NCBI RefSeq assembly: GCF_023008545.1
Contig: NZ_CP095397.1
Location: forward strand, 1,488,001 to 1,552,000
Length of the DNA: 64,000 nucleotides
Source of the DNA: Natribaculum luteum
GTDB taxonomy: Archaea; Halobacteriota; Halobacteria; Halobacteriales; Natrialbaceae
Direction of reading: 5' to 3'
Shown: positions 33,274 to 42,516 of the stretch, piece after piece
Layout: every line of letters begins with the position of its first letter
Numbering within the stretch: the stretch's first letter is position 1
The notes under the pieces: model-generated
Seen by the model: only the letters and a program-made list of their open reading frames with translations
Database searches by the model: none
Told to the model about the DNA's origin: nothing
Translations under genes and position numbers: made by a program

Positions 33274-33940
33274 CTCGCCGTTCTTCCCGCTCGAGCGTTC
33301 GGGCGAGCGAACTGATTCGATCGACGGCAACGCTCTCTGACGAGATTTCGTCGATCGGACGACCGATCGACTGTGCAGCTTGCACCGCGGGCTCTTTGGG
33401 GATCTCCGTCACTGGCACGCCGAGTGCGCGCTCGACAATCTCAACCTGTCGATCCGGATCAGAGATCCGGTTGAGGACGGCACCACCGACCGGCGTCTCG
33501 AGTTTGCGTGCGAGATGCCTCGTCTTGACGGCGTCGGCTAGTGCTGCGTCGTCGGATGTCGTCACCAGTATCGCGACGTCCGCACTGTGCAACTGGACGC
33601 CGACGTCGCTGGCCAGACCGGCTGGACCGTCGACGACGACGTGTTCGAACTCGCGAGCCACCGTCTCGACCACCTGGCCGAACGTGGTCAGGTCCGCTGC
33701 CCGAGCACCGGCGAGCGACCGGCCACACGGCAGCATCTCGACAGGACCGACCTGCTGGACCGCCTCGAGCGGTGCTGCGCGGCCCGCCAGCACGTCGTGG
33801 AGGTCCGGTCCGCGCCCGCGTGGAAGATCGGCCATCGCGAGGTCGCCGTCGACGACGACCGCCTCGAGCTGGTGGCCGAGATTCAACGCGATCGTCGACT
33901 TGCCGACGCCACCCTTTCCACCGGTTACGGCGACGATCAT
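33248..33940 (-). CDS. MinD/ParA-like P-loop ATPase
   Basis: The start is at MIVAVTGGKGGVGKST (ATG 33940). The 230-residue protein has a deviant Walker A (KGGVGKST), DGDLAMADLPRG (switch I region) and HVVVDGPAGLASD (Walker B). There is no obvious C-terminal amphipathic membrane helix, so it may not be a cell-division MinD. Its start codon overlaps the preceding gene (ATGA, 33937-33940), and its 3' end overlaps tfb tail to tail. It forms a three-gene cluster with two uncharacterised genes. Confidence 0.85.
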   Translation of the reverse strand: MIVAVTGGKGGVGKSTIALNLGHQLEAVVVDGDLAMADLPRGRGPDLHDVLAGRAAPLEAVQQVGPVEMLPCGRSLAGARAADLTTFGQVVETVAREFEHVVVDGPAGLASDVGVQLHSADVAILVTTSDDAALADAVKTRHLARKLETPVGGAVLNRISDPDRQVEIVERALGVPVTEIPKEPAVQAAQSIGRPIDEISSESVAVDRISSLARTLEREERRVRRSCGDR

Positions 33941-34302
33941 GCGCGCTCTGTAACCCTCCGTCGTGGCGTCCACTGCTCGAGCGTCGAGAGGATCGTCCGC
34001 GCGCAGATCCGGCGATTGCCGTCGGTCGCACGCTCGAGTTCAACGAGTTCGACGGGCGGATCGACGGCCGCTGCAGGACTCGCAAAGCCGATGCCGCGGC
34101 GTCTCCCCGCCTCGACCGTTCCGTCCCACGTTCGTCCCGTCCACTCGCGATTGACGATTCCGTTTCGTCGCGGTGGCCAGACCGGCCCGGAGAGCGTGCT
34201 CTCGAGTCGAATCCGCTGGGGCGTCGTTCGTTCGTTCCGGACGACCACGGTGACGAAGGTCACTCCGTGGCGCCGGTCGACCGTCGTCTCGAGTTCGACC
34301 AT
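33937..34302 (-). CDS. Haloarchaeal hypothetical, beta-rich
   Basis: This is a 121-residue protein with start MVELETTVDRRHGVTF (ATG 34302); the frame is open to 34350. It reads as a small beta-sandwich-like protein (VTFVTVVVRNERTTPQRIRLES, GPVWPPRRNGIV, RRGIGFASPA) with Trp/Pro/Arg-rich segments. It is coupled to the MinD-like gene by a four-base overlap, suggesting it supplies the ATPase with a partner. I do not recognise a named function. Confidence 0.65.
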   Translation of the reverse strand: MVELETTVDRRHGVTFVTVVVRNERTTPQRIRLESTLSGPVWPPRRNGIVNREWTGRTWDGTVEAGRRRGIGFASPAAAVDPPVELVELERATDGNRRICARTILSTLEQWTPRRRVTERA

Positions 34303-34397
34303 AGCCGTCTTCGCCGCGTTTCGGAACTTAAACCTCGGCACCGCCGCCACTGCACAGAAAACCAGCTGCAGGAGGTCCGCGTTCGGCCGTCGACAGG

Positions 34398-34835
34398 CTA
34401 GTCGGTCGAGGTCAGTCGATGATCGTCCGTTTCGCCATCGTCGGTCGTGCCGTCGGACTCCCCGTCGCCGTCGATCGTCACCTCCCGTTCGTCCATCTCG
34501 GCCGGCATCGGATGATCCGTCCCCGTCGCGAACTTCGGATACGGCGTGCTCTCGTGGTCGCGGGCTTCGAAGGCAGTAGCTGCCTCGTACGCACGCCGAT
34601 ATCGTTCTCGTGACTCGTCGACCGCAACCGTCCGCTGGATCGAGACCGCCGTCCCGTGTTTGATCTGGAGTCGAAACGCGAGAAACGCGCCGAGTTCGGT
34701 CCCCTCGAACAGCACGGCGCGACCGAACCGACGGGCGACCGCTCTCTCGTAAGCGTTACAGATATTTCGGAGCGTCTGCCGTGCCTCCGGTGTATCGGCG
34801 ACGACGAGGAACGTCCCCTTGAGACCGTTCGACAT
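34398..34835 (-). CDS. Haloarchaeal hypothetical (upstream of MinD cluster)
   Basis: This 145-residue protein begins MSNGLKGTFLVVADTPEARQ. An alpha/beta region (about 1-95) is followed by an acidic, disordered tail of Asp, Glu, Gly and Thr from about 110. It contains CNAYERAVARRFGRAVLFEG and a basic patch. It is probably in one transcription unit with the MinD-like pair, 95 bases downstream. Function is unknown. Confidence 0.65.
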   Translation of the reverse strand: MSNGLKGTFLVVADTPEARQTLRNICNAYERAVARRFGRAVLFEGTELGAFLAFRLQIKHGTAVSIQRTVAVDESRERYRRAYEAATAFEARDHESTPYPKFATGTDHPMPAEMDEREVTIDGDGESDGTTDDGETDDHRLTSTD

Positions 34836-34921
34836 CTATAGTTATTACTATCGGCCAATATGTGAAATTCTTTACCATATTGGCTGATATTACTGTTCCA
34901 TACTGTGATCTGTCGCTCGAG

Positions 34922-37900
34922 TCACGTCGTTCGGAGGTTGTCCGTGCTCGGCTCGTAGACCTCCCCTTTCTGTTTGAGCTTCTCGATTTCGTGTTCGGCC
35001 TTCTGGCGATCCATGCCGATCTCGTCGGCACGATCCAGGACGACGTCGACCGGCGCACCGTCGTCGTACTCCTCCTCGACGTCGCTGATCAGCTGTTTGA
35101 TGTTCTTGATTCGGTCGCGCTGGGACTTCGAGGTCCCCGCCTCGACGATGTCGGCGTCGAACTCGCCCGTTTCTGGGTCGACGCCGATGTCCTGGAGACA
35201 CGAGCGGACGATCTCGATCACCCGTTCTGCGTCCTCGAGCTCGACCGTATCCGACAGCCGGACGCGGGCACTGGCCTCCGAGAGCCGAACCAGCGCCTCG
35301 AGTTTCCGGGCCGTCACCGGCACCGCCGAATCCTCGTCGGTGCCTTTCGAGCGCAGATCGACGTAGAAGTCCCTGATCGCGTTCCGGGCCTCCTCGGTCA
35401 TCCGCGGGTGACAGTTCTGTTTCGCGTAGGCGATGTACTTGCGCAGAAGTTCGGCGTCGATCTCCGGATCGACCGTCGCGGTCATCTCCTCGATCTCGTC
35501 GGCGCTCACCTCGAGGGAGGTCATCTCCTCGCGCTGGGTCGTCAACTCGCCGGCGTAGTTGGTCGTGATGATGTGCTCTGCGAGGTTCCGGTCTTTCTCC
35601 TCGTCCGGCTGGTCCGTGACGGTGAAGATCAGGTCGAACCGGGAGATCAGCGCCGGCTCGAGGTCGATCTGCTCGCTGATCGGCTCGTAGTGGTCGAACC
35701 GGCCGTACTTGGGGTTTGCCGCACCCAGCAGCGAACACCGGGACTTGAGCGTCGCGTTGATGCCGGCCTTCGAGACCGAGATCTTCTGTTGCTCGAGGGC
35801 CTCGTGCATGGCACTGCGATCTTCCGACCTCATCTTATCGAGTTCGTCGACTGCGGCGATTCCCTGGTCGGCGAGTACGAGTGCGCCGGCCTCCAGCGTC
35901 CACTGCTGGCCGTCGCCGAAGTCGTCGCGTACCGCCGCAGCCGTGTTGTGGGTAACGATCCCGTTCGCGAGGAAGTTGTGCGTCTCGGGAACGGTGAGGT
36001 CGAACACCTCTTTTTTTCCGGTGTCGACGGCGGCGACGACCTCGTCCCAGCACAGGTCCGCCTCGACGACTTCCCGGACGATCGGTTCGACGGGTCCAAG
36101 GTCAAGTTCCGAGAGCATTCGTCGGGCTCGGGCGCGACCGGGGTCGTCTCCGCGATGGATATTCATGTAGTATTCCCCGGCAGACCCATCGACCGTTGCG
36201 AGCGCTTTGCCTACTGGTATTTTCTCACCGCGACGGACGGCGTCACCAACGATCGTCTCGAGTGCCGCCTGCTTCCGCGGACATTCGAAGCCGATCGCTT
36301 CGGCGAATCGGTCGATGTCCTTTCCGTAGCACTCGAGGTGATACTGGACGTGTTTCGATTCGATCTCTTGGCCGTTCTCGAGGACGGTGACTCCGCGCCG
36401 ATCACGTTCGCGAAGGCGCGCACGAACACCGTAGGTCTCGAGCATCAACTGCACCTGCCGAGCGAACGTCTCGCTGATCGCCGAGAGGTGGATACTTGAG
36501 CCACCGTTCGTTCGCGCCGAAACCGAACCATCGGCGTCCATGAGGCCTCTGAGGAAGGCGTCTGCGTGTTCCGCCGTCGCCAGGCGCGGATCGAGTTCGA
36601 GATCGTCTTTCGGCGTTTGCATTCCGAGGTTGGCGAAGAATCGGGCGACAGTGGCGCTATGAAGACGAATACAGGGAACTTTGTCGTCCTGATACTCGAT
36701 CTCGGGTCGTTTATCGAACGTCGAATCGATGATCTCGACTGCCCGCTCGAGCACCGTCTCGTCACTGTTCGAAATTCGGATGTGTCCACGATTTCCACCC
36801 CGGCGTGATACCATGATATCTCCATCACCGAAGACGAGACCGAGCAGGTAACAGAGGTCTTCGTCGAACTCCTCGGGAATCCGAACACTATCGCCGTGAC
36901 GAAGCATCGCTCGCTCGACCGTCAGGTCGGACAGTTCGAGGGTCACCGCGTCGAGAACGGTTTCGAGGCGTTCGAGCGGGACGTATCGATTTTGGAGAGT
37001 GTCGTAGACGAAGTCCTCGGGGAAGCCCAGTTCACGTGCAGCCGCCCGTAACGTCCCGTATTTCTCGCAGAGTGCTCGACGGACGCGGACGATCGATTCG
37101 TCGGCTAGCCGGAGCTTTTCGTTCGTGAATTCGAGGTAGTCCATAACCGGCGGTGTCGATCGCTCGACGTCACCGTAGTTCGGAACGGCGACGTAATCGC
37201 CCGGTTCGATCTCGGAAACACGCTTCCACTCGAGCCCGGATTCGTCACAGGTCAGAACCGGCGTATTCAGTGACGTCTCGAGTTCCTTTCCACGTGCCGT
37301 TTCGATGCGCCGACACTGTTTTCGGGGCATTCGCCAGACGTGTGACGTTTCACGCGTCTCGAGGTTACCGGCATCGCGGTCGAACGTGTACAGTCCGATC
37401 TCGTCGCTGACGGCGGTCTCTTCCTCAACCGGGTCGGGGAGGGAGTCGGTCACAACGTCTCGAATCCGCTCGAGTCCGTTCTCTGTATGAACTAGCGTAT
37501 CGCCGGTGACACAGAGGCCTGCCGAAGAAGACCCCTTCCCAGAAGTATAGACGGAGCGGGGAGCGATATTCTGGATGTATCCTAGCATCTGTGATTTCCC
37601 GGTACCAGGATCCCCGATCAGGAGCATGTGCAGGTCTCCGCGAATCCTCGAGCCGTCGGGCAACTGCTTGGTCACGCCCGAGAACAGTTGCAGCATCATC
37701 GCGAGTTTCTCCTGGTCGTAGCCGTAGATCGAGGGAGCGATGGAGGCGACCATCTTCTCGTAGATGTCCTCGGAACTCGAGAGGCGGACGATCTGCTCTT
37801 TGTCGGCGTCGGTGATGTCCATGTCCTCGAACTGCTCTTCGTCGACGTCGACCGAGACGCCCTCCATGTAGAAATCGAAGATCGGCGACTTCTCTTGCTG

Positions 37901-38593
37901 GTTGCCCTGCTGCTCGAGTCGCAACACGCCGGTCGCGGAGACGTGGTCGCCCGGCGTCACCTCGCCGGTGATGTCGTCTTCGACGTGGACGTCGATCGCC
38001 TGGGGGGTTTCGCCGCCCCGGAGGCCTTCGGGGCTCTCCTGGATGCGGAGTTTCTGGGCGTCGACGAACTCCGACTGGTCGAAGTTCACCCGGAACGGTC
38101 CCTGCCGTTCACAGCCCTGACACTCGTGGGGTTCCTGGAAGTCGCCCGTCGACTGCGGGACGCGGTTGAGCGTACCACAGAGCTGACACTCGAAGGCCGC
38201 CTCTTCGATCTTCGGGCGGACGTCGGTCGCCTTGCGGACGATGCCACGCACCTGGACGAGCTTGTTCATGTGTCGGGCGCGGATGTCGCGGATCTCGGGC
38301 GACTCCGTGTCCGCCAGGTTCCGCACGCGAACGTGTGCCTGACCGAGACTCACGTCGATCGGCAGGTCGTACAGCCGCAGCGCCTCCTCGGCGTAGCGCT
38401 GGAGCTGTTCGGGCTGGTTGATGTAGTCGTCTGCCAGATCGGGATCGAACCGATAGAGGTCCTGCCAGTCGACGTAGAGCGAACGCTGTTCGTTCGGATA
38501 CCGCTGCGCAAGCTGTTTGACCTCGCTGTCGTAGTAGTTCCGGAAGAACTGCTCGAACGCGTCGACGAGTTCGGAGTTTCCCGCTTGCGCCAT
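34922..38593 (-). CDS. mcm: Replicative helicase MCM, interrupted by an intein
   Basis: This is a 1223-residue precursor; removal of the 523-residue intein leaves a 700-residue MCM. The N-terminal domain has a zinc site (Cys136, 139, 158, 161). The AAA+ core has Walker A GDPGTGKS (327-334). After the intein come ADQGIAAVDELDKM (Walker B), GAANPKYGRFD (sensor 1) and SRFDLIF (arginine finger). The C-terminal winged helix (AEHEIEKLKQKGEVYEPS) ends the protein. It unwinds DNA at replication forks. The promoter is on the minus strand at 38619-38627. Confidence 0.96.
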   Translation of the reverse strand: MAQAGNSELVDAFEQFFRNYYDSEVKQLAQRYPNEQRSLYVDWQDLYRFDPDLADDYINQPEQLQRYAEEALRLYDLPIDVSLGQAHVRVRNLADTESPEIRDIRARHMNKLVQVRGIVRKATDVRPKIEEAAFECQLCGTLNRVPQSTGDFQEPHECQGCERQGPFRVNFDQSEFVDAQKLRIQESPEGLRGGETPQAIDVHVEDDITGEVTPGDHVSATGVLRLEQQGNQQEKSPIFDFYMEGVSVDVDEEQFEDMDITDADKEQIVRLSSSEDIYEKMVASIAPSIYGYDQEKLAMMLQLFSGVTKQLPDGSRIRGDLHMLLIGDPGTGKSQMLGYIQNIAPRSVYTSGKGSSSAGLCVTGDTLVHTENGLERIRDVVTDSLPDPVEEETAVSDEIGLYTFDRDAGNLETRETSHVWRMPRKQCRRIETARGKELETSLNTPVLTCDESGLEWKRVSEIEPGDYVAVPNYGDVERSTPPVMDYLEFTNEKLRLADESIVRVRRALCEKYGTLRAAARELGFPEDFVYDTLQNRYVPLERLETVLDAVTLELSDLTVERAMLRHGDSVRIPEEFDEDLCYLLGLVFGDGDIMVSRRGGNRGHIRISNSDETVLERAVEIIDSTFDKRPEIEYQDDKVPCIRLHSATVARFFANLGMQTPKDDLELDPRLATAEHADAFLRGLMDADGSVSARTNGGSSIHLSAISETFARQVQLMLETYGVRARLRERDRRGVTVLENGQEIESKHVQYHLECYGKDIDRFAEAIGFECPRKQAALETIVGDAVRRGEKIPVGKALATVDGSAGEYYMNIHRGDDPGRARARRMLSELDLGPVEPIVREVVEADLCWDEVVAAVDTGKKEVFDLTVPETHNFLANGIVTHNTAAAVRDDFGDGQQWTLEAGALVLADQGIAAVDELDKMRSEDRSAMHEALEQQKISVSKAGINATLKSRCSLLGAANPKYGRFDHYEPISEQIDLEPALISRFDLIFTVTDQPDEEKDRNLAEHIITTNYAGELTTQREEMTSLEVSADEIEEMTATVDPEIDAELLRKYIAYAKQNCHPRMTEEARNAIRDFYVDLRSKGTDEDSAVPVTARKLEALVRLSEASARVRLSDTVELEDAERVIEIVRSCLQDIGVDPETGEFDADIVEAGTSKSQRDRIKNIKQLISDVEEEYDDGAPVDVVLDRADEIGMDRQKAEHEIEKLKQKGEVYEPSTDNLRTT
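35945..37513 (-). other. Intein in MCM (LAGLIDADG homing endonuclease type)
   Basis: The intein begins at Cys361 (CVTGDTLVHTENG, splicing block A) after GSSSAGL. It ends ANGIVTHN (block G, His-Asn) before the +1 Thr of TAAAVRD. Block B is ETSHVWRMPRK or a nearby region. LLGLVFGDGD (about 584-593) and LRGLMDADG (about 681-689) are the two LAGLIDADG motifs, so the homing endonuclease appears intact. An HTH-like segment precedes the first motif. Insertion lies just after the Walker A region of the essential helicase. Confidence 0.92.
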
Positions 38594-38618
38594 TGCACTG
38601 GCCTAGGGTCGCCACCGG

Positions 38619-38627
38619 CTATAAAAG
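38619..38627 (-). promoter_or_regulatory. mcm promoter TATA box
   Basis: On the minus strand CCTTTTATAG lies about 26-34 bases upstream of ATG 38593, fitting transcription start at or just before the start codon. It is the clearest consensus TATA box in this part of the window. Confidence 0.6.
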
Positions 38628-38772
38628 GTCGTATACCGTCCCGAAAGTGATCGTGGCGTCGCTTTCGATGCCCCCGGTCGCGACGAGTCGCCGACGAGTT
38701 CGATCGGTCGACTGTCGCCACGACCGACCCTTAACAGCGATCGTTTTGCCCGTGCGCGGTCTACGTGGGGCG

Positions 38773-39003
38773 ATGATCTCGCGCCGTCTTACGCCCCGAT
38801 ACCGGTCACGCACTGACCTCACCGAACAGGTCGAAACGCTCCAGCTTCGCCTCGAACAACTCGAGCGAACGCTGTCCGCGATCGCCACCGACGCCGCCAA
38901 CGTCTCGGTCGCGGGACCCTGTACGAAATGCCAGCGGAGTCTGCTGTTGATGCGCGATGGGGTCCTCGAGTGTCCAGCCTGCGGATACCGTCGCCCGCTG
39001 TAG
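38773..39003 (+). CDS. Small coiled-coil zinc-ribbon protein
   Basis: This is a 76-residue protein from ATG 38773 (MISRRLTPRYRSRTDL). A short coiled coil (EQVETLQLRLEQLERTLSAI) is followed by a single zinc ribbon, C-x-x-C...C-x-x-C (CTKCQ...CPACGYRRPL). Single-ribbon proteins of this size are frequent in haloarchaea and some act in stress or biofilm control (general knowledge). The specific role is unknown. It is transcribed divergently from mcm. Confidence 0.7.
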   Translation: MISRRLTPRYRSRTDLTEQVETLQLRLEQLERTLSAIATDAANVSVAGPCTKCQRSLLLMRDGVLECPACGYRRPL

Positions 39004-39370
39004 ATCGCCGGTACGCCACGTCCGACGTGGTTGTTCGTCTCTTTCAACCGCTGCAATTTGGGGAAACAGTCAACACTCGGGTCGTCGCAGATGTACCTGG
39101 CCAGCACTCACTGGCTGACAGGAACTGGGAGTGGCGGCGCCGATCGATTTTCTTGCGCTGCTCGGACGGCGGATCGTGACCGCCCGCGTACTCACTGCTC
39201 GAGTGTGATCGAGGTGGGCCCTTGTTCGACAGCGTCGATGCGACCCCGTCAGACGGAGCGACAGAGCAGTTGAACAGGATTCGACTTCTCGCTACGTGCT
39301 GGATCTGTAAATCGGTTCTCACGTCGAGTTTGGCAAATACAACAAGGTATATGGTCATCGACGGAGTTGT
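39004..39370. other. Intergenic region, 367 bases
   Basis: No gene or tRNA is visible. An AT-richer patch (GGCAAATACAACAAGGTATATGG, about 39331-39353) precedes the small zinc-finger gene and probably holds its promoter. The frames that span this region have unnatural composition. Confidence 0.4.
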
Positions 39371-39505
39371 ATGCGTGTGCCTGTCAACGTCGAGTGCACG
39401 TCCTGTGGGCTCGTTCTTCTCGGCTTCGAGAGCGGCGATCCGAGGCCAGTCGGCAAAGACGAGTGCCCCCGGTGTCAGACGGTGGAGTTCGTTCTCGCCG
39501 ACTGA
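39371..39505 (+). CDS. 44-residue CPxCG-type zinc-finger protein
   Basis: It begins MRVPVNVECTSCGLVLLGFE. Two pairs, CTSCG and CPRCQ, 22 residues apart from first Cys to first Cys of the second pair, form a one-zinc ribbon. The protein ends VEFVLAD. It is complete, with ATG 39371 and TGA 39503. Such small zinc proteins are often overlooked by annotation. A TATA-like stretch lies about 20-35 bases upstream. Confidence 0.7.
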   Translation: MRVPVNVECTSCGLVLLGFESGDPRPVGKDECPRCQTVEFVLAD

Positions 39506-39863
39506 CCGCGGTACAGAACGATACGAGCGGCCCAGGTGAGAGACTGTCCGCTCACGGGCCGCGGTCGCACTTTCTGGCTTCCTCAGTGGGTGAATTGTCC
39601 CTTCTGGACGGGTGTACCGTCTCTCGACTGAAACCCAGCTACAGTTGTCGAGGTCGGTCGACGTCGGTGCAGATGCCTATCACCAATACTTATGTCCATA
39701 ACTGTCGAAATGGAAACGTCCGGGTTGAAGACGGTAGGTGGTGGAAGTGTGGCTTCTTCGACCCGGACGTTCACCCGGTTCTACTACGCTGGTGATAAAT
39801 CCGGTGTGTTTCTGAGTTGACAATCGCGTGGCTGTATTCGATCGGTTTCGAGTCGCGACGCCG
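39506..39863. other. Intergenic region between zinc-finger gene and tRNA-Pro
   Basis: The region contains only short frames of unlikely composition. The tRNA-Pro tail hairpin follows it. Nothing else can be supported. Confidence 0.35.
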
Positions 39864-39920
39864 CTGTCAAGCGATCGCTGCCAGACTCTCCTGGCCAAGC
39901 CGTCCGATCGCTCGCGACAG
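39864..39920 (-). terminator. Hairpin immediately downstream of tRNA-Pro
   Basis: In the tRNA direction, CTGTC-GCG-AGCGATCG pairs with CGATCGCT-T-GACAG, with an internal CCAG/CTGG stem. It starts six bases after the tRNA 3' end. The 5' arm resembles the first hairpin after the other tRNAs (CTGCTGCGAGCA), but no T-arm copy follows. It probably acts as tRNA terminator or trailer. Confidence 0.5.
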
Positions 39921-39926
39921 AATGAG

Positions 39927-39999
39927 TGGGACCGCCCGGATTTGAACCGGGGTCACGGGCACCCAAGGCCCGAAGTATACCAGGCTAACCCACGGTCCC
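39927..39999 (-). tRNA. tRNA-Pro (anticodon TGG)
   Basis: A 73-base cloverleaf on the minus strand. Acceptor GGGACCG/CGGTCCC with discriminator A, anticodon stem GGGC/GCCC with loop CTTGGGT (anticodon TGG), and T-arm CCCGG-TTCAAAT-CCGGG. CCA is not encoded. Unlike the other four tRNAs here it has no partial copies of itself downstream. Confidence 0.95.
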
Positions 40000-40082
40000 G
40001 CACTCGTACTTTCGGGTGGTCCCCATAAAGGGTTTCGTTCCGTCGCGGAACGATTTTGCCTCTTCCGATCGTACATTCACCT

Positions 40083-40340
40083 ATGGTTACTGGCCTCGAG
40101 GTCGCCCTCCTCCTGTTCGTCCTCGCCCTCTTCGTCGGTGCGACGAGGATCATCCGCACCGTAAAGCCCTTCATCGTCAACGCGGCCGTCGGACTGCTCG
40201 TCCTCTTTCTCGCCGAGGCGCTTTTCGGACTCGAGGTCGCGCTCACCGCGGTCGCCTTGCTCATCGTCGCGCTCGGCGGCGTTCCGGGCGCGGTGCTGGT
40301 CATCCTGCTGTCGGTGTTCGGCGTCGCGTTCGTTCCCTGA
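40083..40340 (+). CDS. BofA-like membrane protein
   Basis: The start is at MVTGLEVALLLFVLALFVG (ATG 40083). The 85-residue protein has two or three membrane segments and the motif VKPFIVNAAVGLLVLFLAEALFG. This is the core of the family annotated as pro-sigma-K processing inhibitor BofA. Archaea have no sigma-K, so the name is only a family label. Function is unknown. Confidence 0.75.
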   Translation: MVTGLEVALLLFVLALFVGATRIIRTVKPFIVNAAVGLLVLFLAEALFGLEVALTAVALLIVALGGVPGAVLVILLSVFGVAFVP

Positions 40341-40461
40341 TAATGGCTGTGGTGACTGTTTCCGATGCACCCACACGATGGTTTGCGGTCGCGTCGGTAC
40401 TAACTCACAACAGTCGTTATAACGCACGAGAACCCGATTCCCGCCGATGCAGTCGTCCGGA

Positions 40462-42516
40462 TTAGAGGTCCGCGTCCCGGAGTTCGATGTCCGCGACGAG
40501 GTCGTAGGGGTGGGCGTCCTTGCGGATGCCGTCGACCAGCGTGAACGCCTCGCCTGGCGAGAGGAAGTGTTCCGTGACGACGCGTCCCAGCGGCGTCGGT
40601 TCGAATCCGTCGATGAACTCGTACTGGAGGAGCTTTCCGACGGCGTGTTTGGTCGGCACCTCGCCGAGCATGCGGTCGTTGAGTCGCTTCGCGGCCTTGC
40701 TGCCGACCGTGACGTTCGCGAGCGTCTCCTCGACGGCGGCGTCCTCGTCGTAGCGGGTCATCACCGGCTCCATCTCGCCTTTGAGGAGTTTGAACGCGAC
40801 CTCGTCTTCGGTCATCTCCATCGAGTTGTGGTACGTGCAGTCGGGTTCGACCAGCACGTACACCTTCCCCTCGTCGTGGTAGTCCGGCCGGCCCGCTCGA
40901 CCGAGCATCTGGTGGAACTCCTGGACTGAGAGCCACTCGATACCCATCGCGAGCGAGTCGAAGACGACCTGGGAGGCCGGGAAGTCCACGCCCGCAGCGA
41001 GCGCCGCCGTGGTGACGACGGCCGCGAGGTCCTGGTCGGCGAACTTTCGTTCGACGGTCTTGCGTCGTCTGTGATCGAGTCCGGCGTGATACGGAGCGGC
41101 GGAGTACTCGAGTTTCCGGCTGATCTCGTGACACCGCCGCCGGGAGTTGGTGAAGATGATCGTCTGGCCCCGATACCCCTTCGAAGACTTCGTGTCGAAC
41201 TCGCGTTTGACGAGTTTGTTCTCGACGCGAACCTTCTCCTGGCCGTCGGCGAAGGTGACGTGGCGTTCGATCGGCACCGGTCGTTCCTCGAACTCGATGA
41301 GCTTCGACTCGAGTGCGCCCGCGAGCTGCTCGGGGTTGCCGACGGTCGCCGAGAGGTAGATCCACTGGGAACCGCCGTAGTCGTCGCGTTTCTCGGCGCG
41401 TCGCTCGCAGGTGTACTTGAGCCGAGAGATGAGCCCGTCGAGTCGGTGGCCGCGGTCGTCCTCTTTTAAGGTGTGGACCTCGTCGATGACGACGGTGCCG
41501 ATGTCGCCCATGTCCTTGCCCGTCCGGAGGGCGTGGTCGATCCCCTCGTAGGTGCCGACGATCACGTCCGCGCCGGGGTCGAATCGCTCGCCGTCGTCGT
41601 TGATCCGACTCGCGCCCACCCGGAGGGTGACGTCGACGAGGTGGCCGTACTCCTCCTGGAAGTCGCCGTACTTCTGGTTGGCGAGCGCGACGAGCGGGAC
41701 GAGAAAGAGCATCTTCCCCTTCCCGTTTAATACGCGGTTGATGCCGGCCATCTCCCCTACGAGCGTCTTCCCGGTCGCGGTTGCCGACACGACGAGCTGG
41801 TCGTCGCCATCGAAGAGGCCGTTCTCGACGGAGAGGCTCTGGACGGGAAGCAGCGTCTCGAAGCGATCCTCGAGCAGGTTCTGGACCCCCGGATGGAGGT
41901 TCAGCGAGTCGACCGGCACGGGGTCGACCTCGTCGGTCGTCGCGCTGATCGTGTCGAACTTCGTCAGATCAGGGTCGAGCTGGCCTTTGAGCAGGTTGAC
42001 GATCCGCTCGAGGTCCTGGACCTCGAGCATCAGCTCCTCGAGTCGCTCTTTGGCTGCGCCGGTCACCTCACCTGTGTAGGAGAGCTGTCGCTCGAGTTCC
42101 TGGCGGGCGCAGTCCCGGCAGATCCAGTCGTTGCCGTCTTTGACGGCCGTCTCGGTGGTGATCGGCGAGTACCGACCGGCGGAGGCACAGTACCGGCAGG
42201 TCCTGACGGTCTTGGCCTCGAGCTGGTAGCCGTCGAGCATCGCCGTGAGTTCCGCCCGGCCCTCTGGAGACGTCTGTTCGGAGATGCGGATGCGCTCCGC
42301 ACGACGGGCGAGTTCGACGAACTCGTCGGGCTGGCGGGGTTCCTCGCTCGAGCCGCGCTTGATGCGAAACTTCGTCGGACGGGGCCCCGCCGAGGTCTCC
42401 GAGATACCGAGTTTCGCCCGGAACAGCCGCTCGCCGTCCCGCTCGACGACCACGAGGTAGTCGTCACCGATCTCGTGACAGAACAGCGTCTCGACGTCCT
42501 GGACCTGCTGTGACAC
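40462..42516 (-). CDS. Ski2-like DEAD/DEAH-box helicase with zinc motif
   Basis: With GTG start 42516 (MSQQVQDVETLFCHE) the protein has 684 residues. An N-terminal domain carries CRYCASAGRY...WICRDCAR, a likely zinc site (about 130-160). Helicase motifs are SATATGKTLVGEMAG (Walker A), VVIDEVHTL (DEVH), SATVGNPEQL (motif III) and MLGRAGRPDYHDEG (motif VI). These fit the Ski2/Hel308 superfamily 2 group, which acts in repair or RNA metabolism. The zinc insert makes it a distinct haloarchaeal type. Confidence 0.88.
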   Translation of the reverse strand: MSQQVQDVETLFCHEIGDDYLVVVERDGERLFRAKLGISETSAGPRPTKFRIKRGSSEEPRQPDEFVELARRAERIRISEQTSPEGRAELTAMLDGYQLEAKTVRTCRYCASAGRYSPITTETAVKDGNDWICRDCARQELERQLSYTGEVTGAAKERLEELMLEVQDLERIVNLLKGQLDPDLTKFDTISATTDEVDPVPVDSLNLHPGVQNLLEDRFETLLPVQSLSVENGLFDGDDQLVVSATATGKTLVGEMAGINRVLNGKGKMLFLVPLVALANQKYGDFQEEYGHLVDVTLRVGASRINDDGERFDPGADVIVGTYEGIDHALRTGKDMGDIGTVVIDEVHTLKEDDRGHRLDGLISRLKYTCERRAEKRDDYGGSQWIYLSATVGNPEQLAGALESKLIEFEERPVPIERHVTFADGQEKVRVENKLVKREFDTKSSKGYRGQTIIFTNSRRRCHEISRKLEYSAAPYHAGLDHRRRKTVERKFADQDLAAVVTTAALAAGVDFPASQVVFDSLAMGIEWLSVQEFHQMLGRAGRPDYHDEGKVYVLVEPDCTYHNSMEMTEDEVAFKLLKGEMEPVMTRYDEDAAVEETLANVTVGSKAAKRLNDRMLGEVPTKHAVGKLLQYEFIDGFEPTPLGRVVTEHFLSPGEAFTLVDGIRKDAHPYDLVADIELRDADL

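Noticed and set aside
34862-36499. A 545-residue plus-strand frame opposite mcm.
   Set aside because: Antisense shadow of mcm and its intein. mcm has motifs and native codon use in its own frame.
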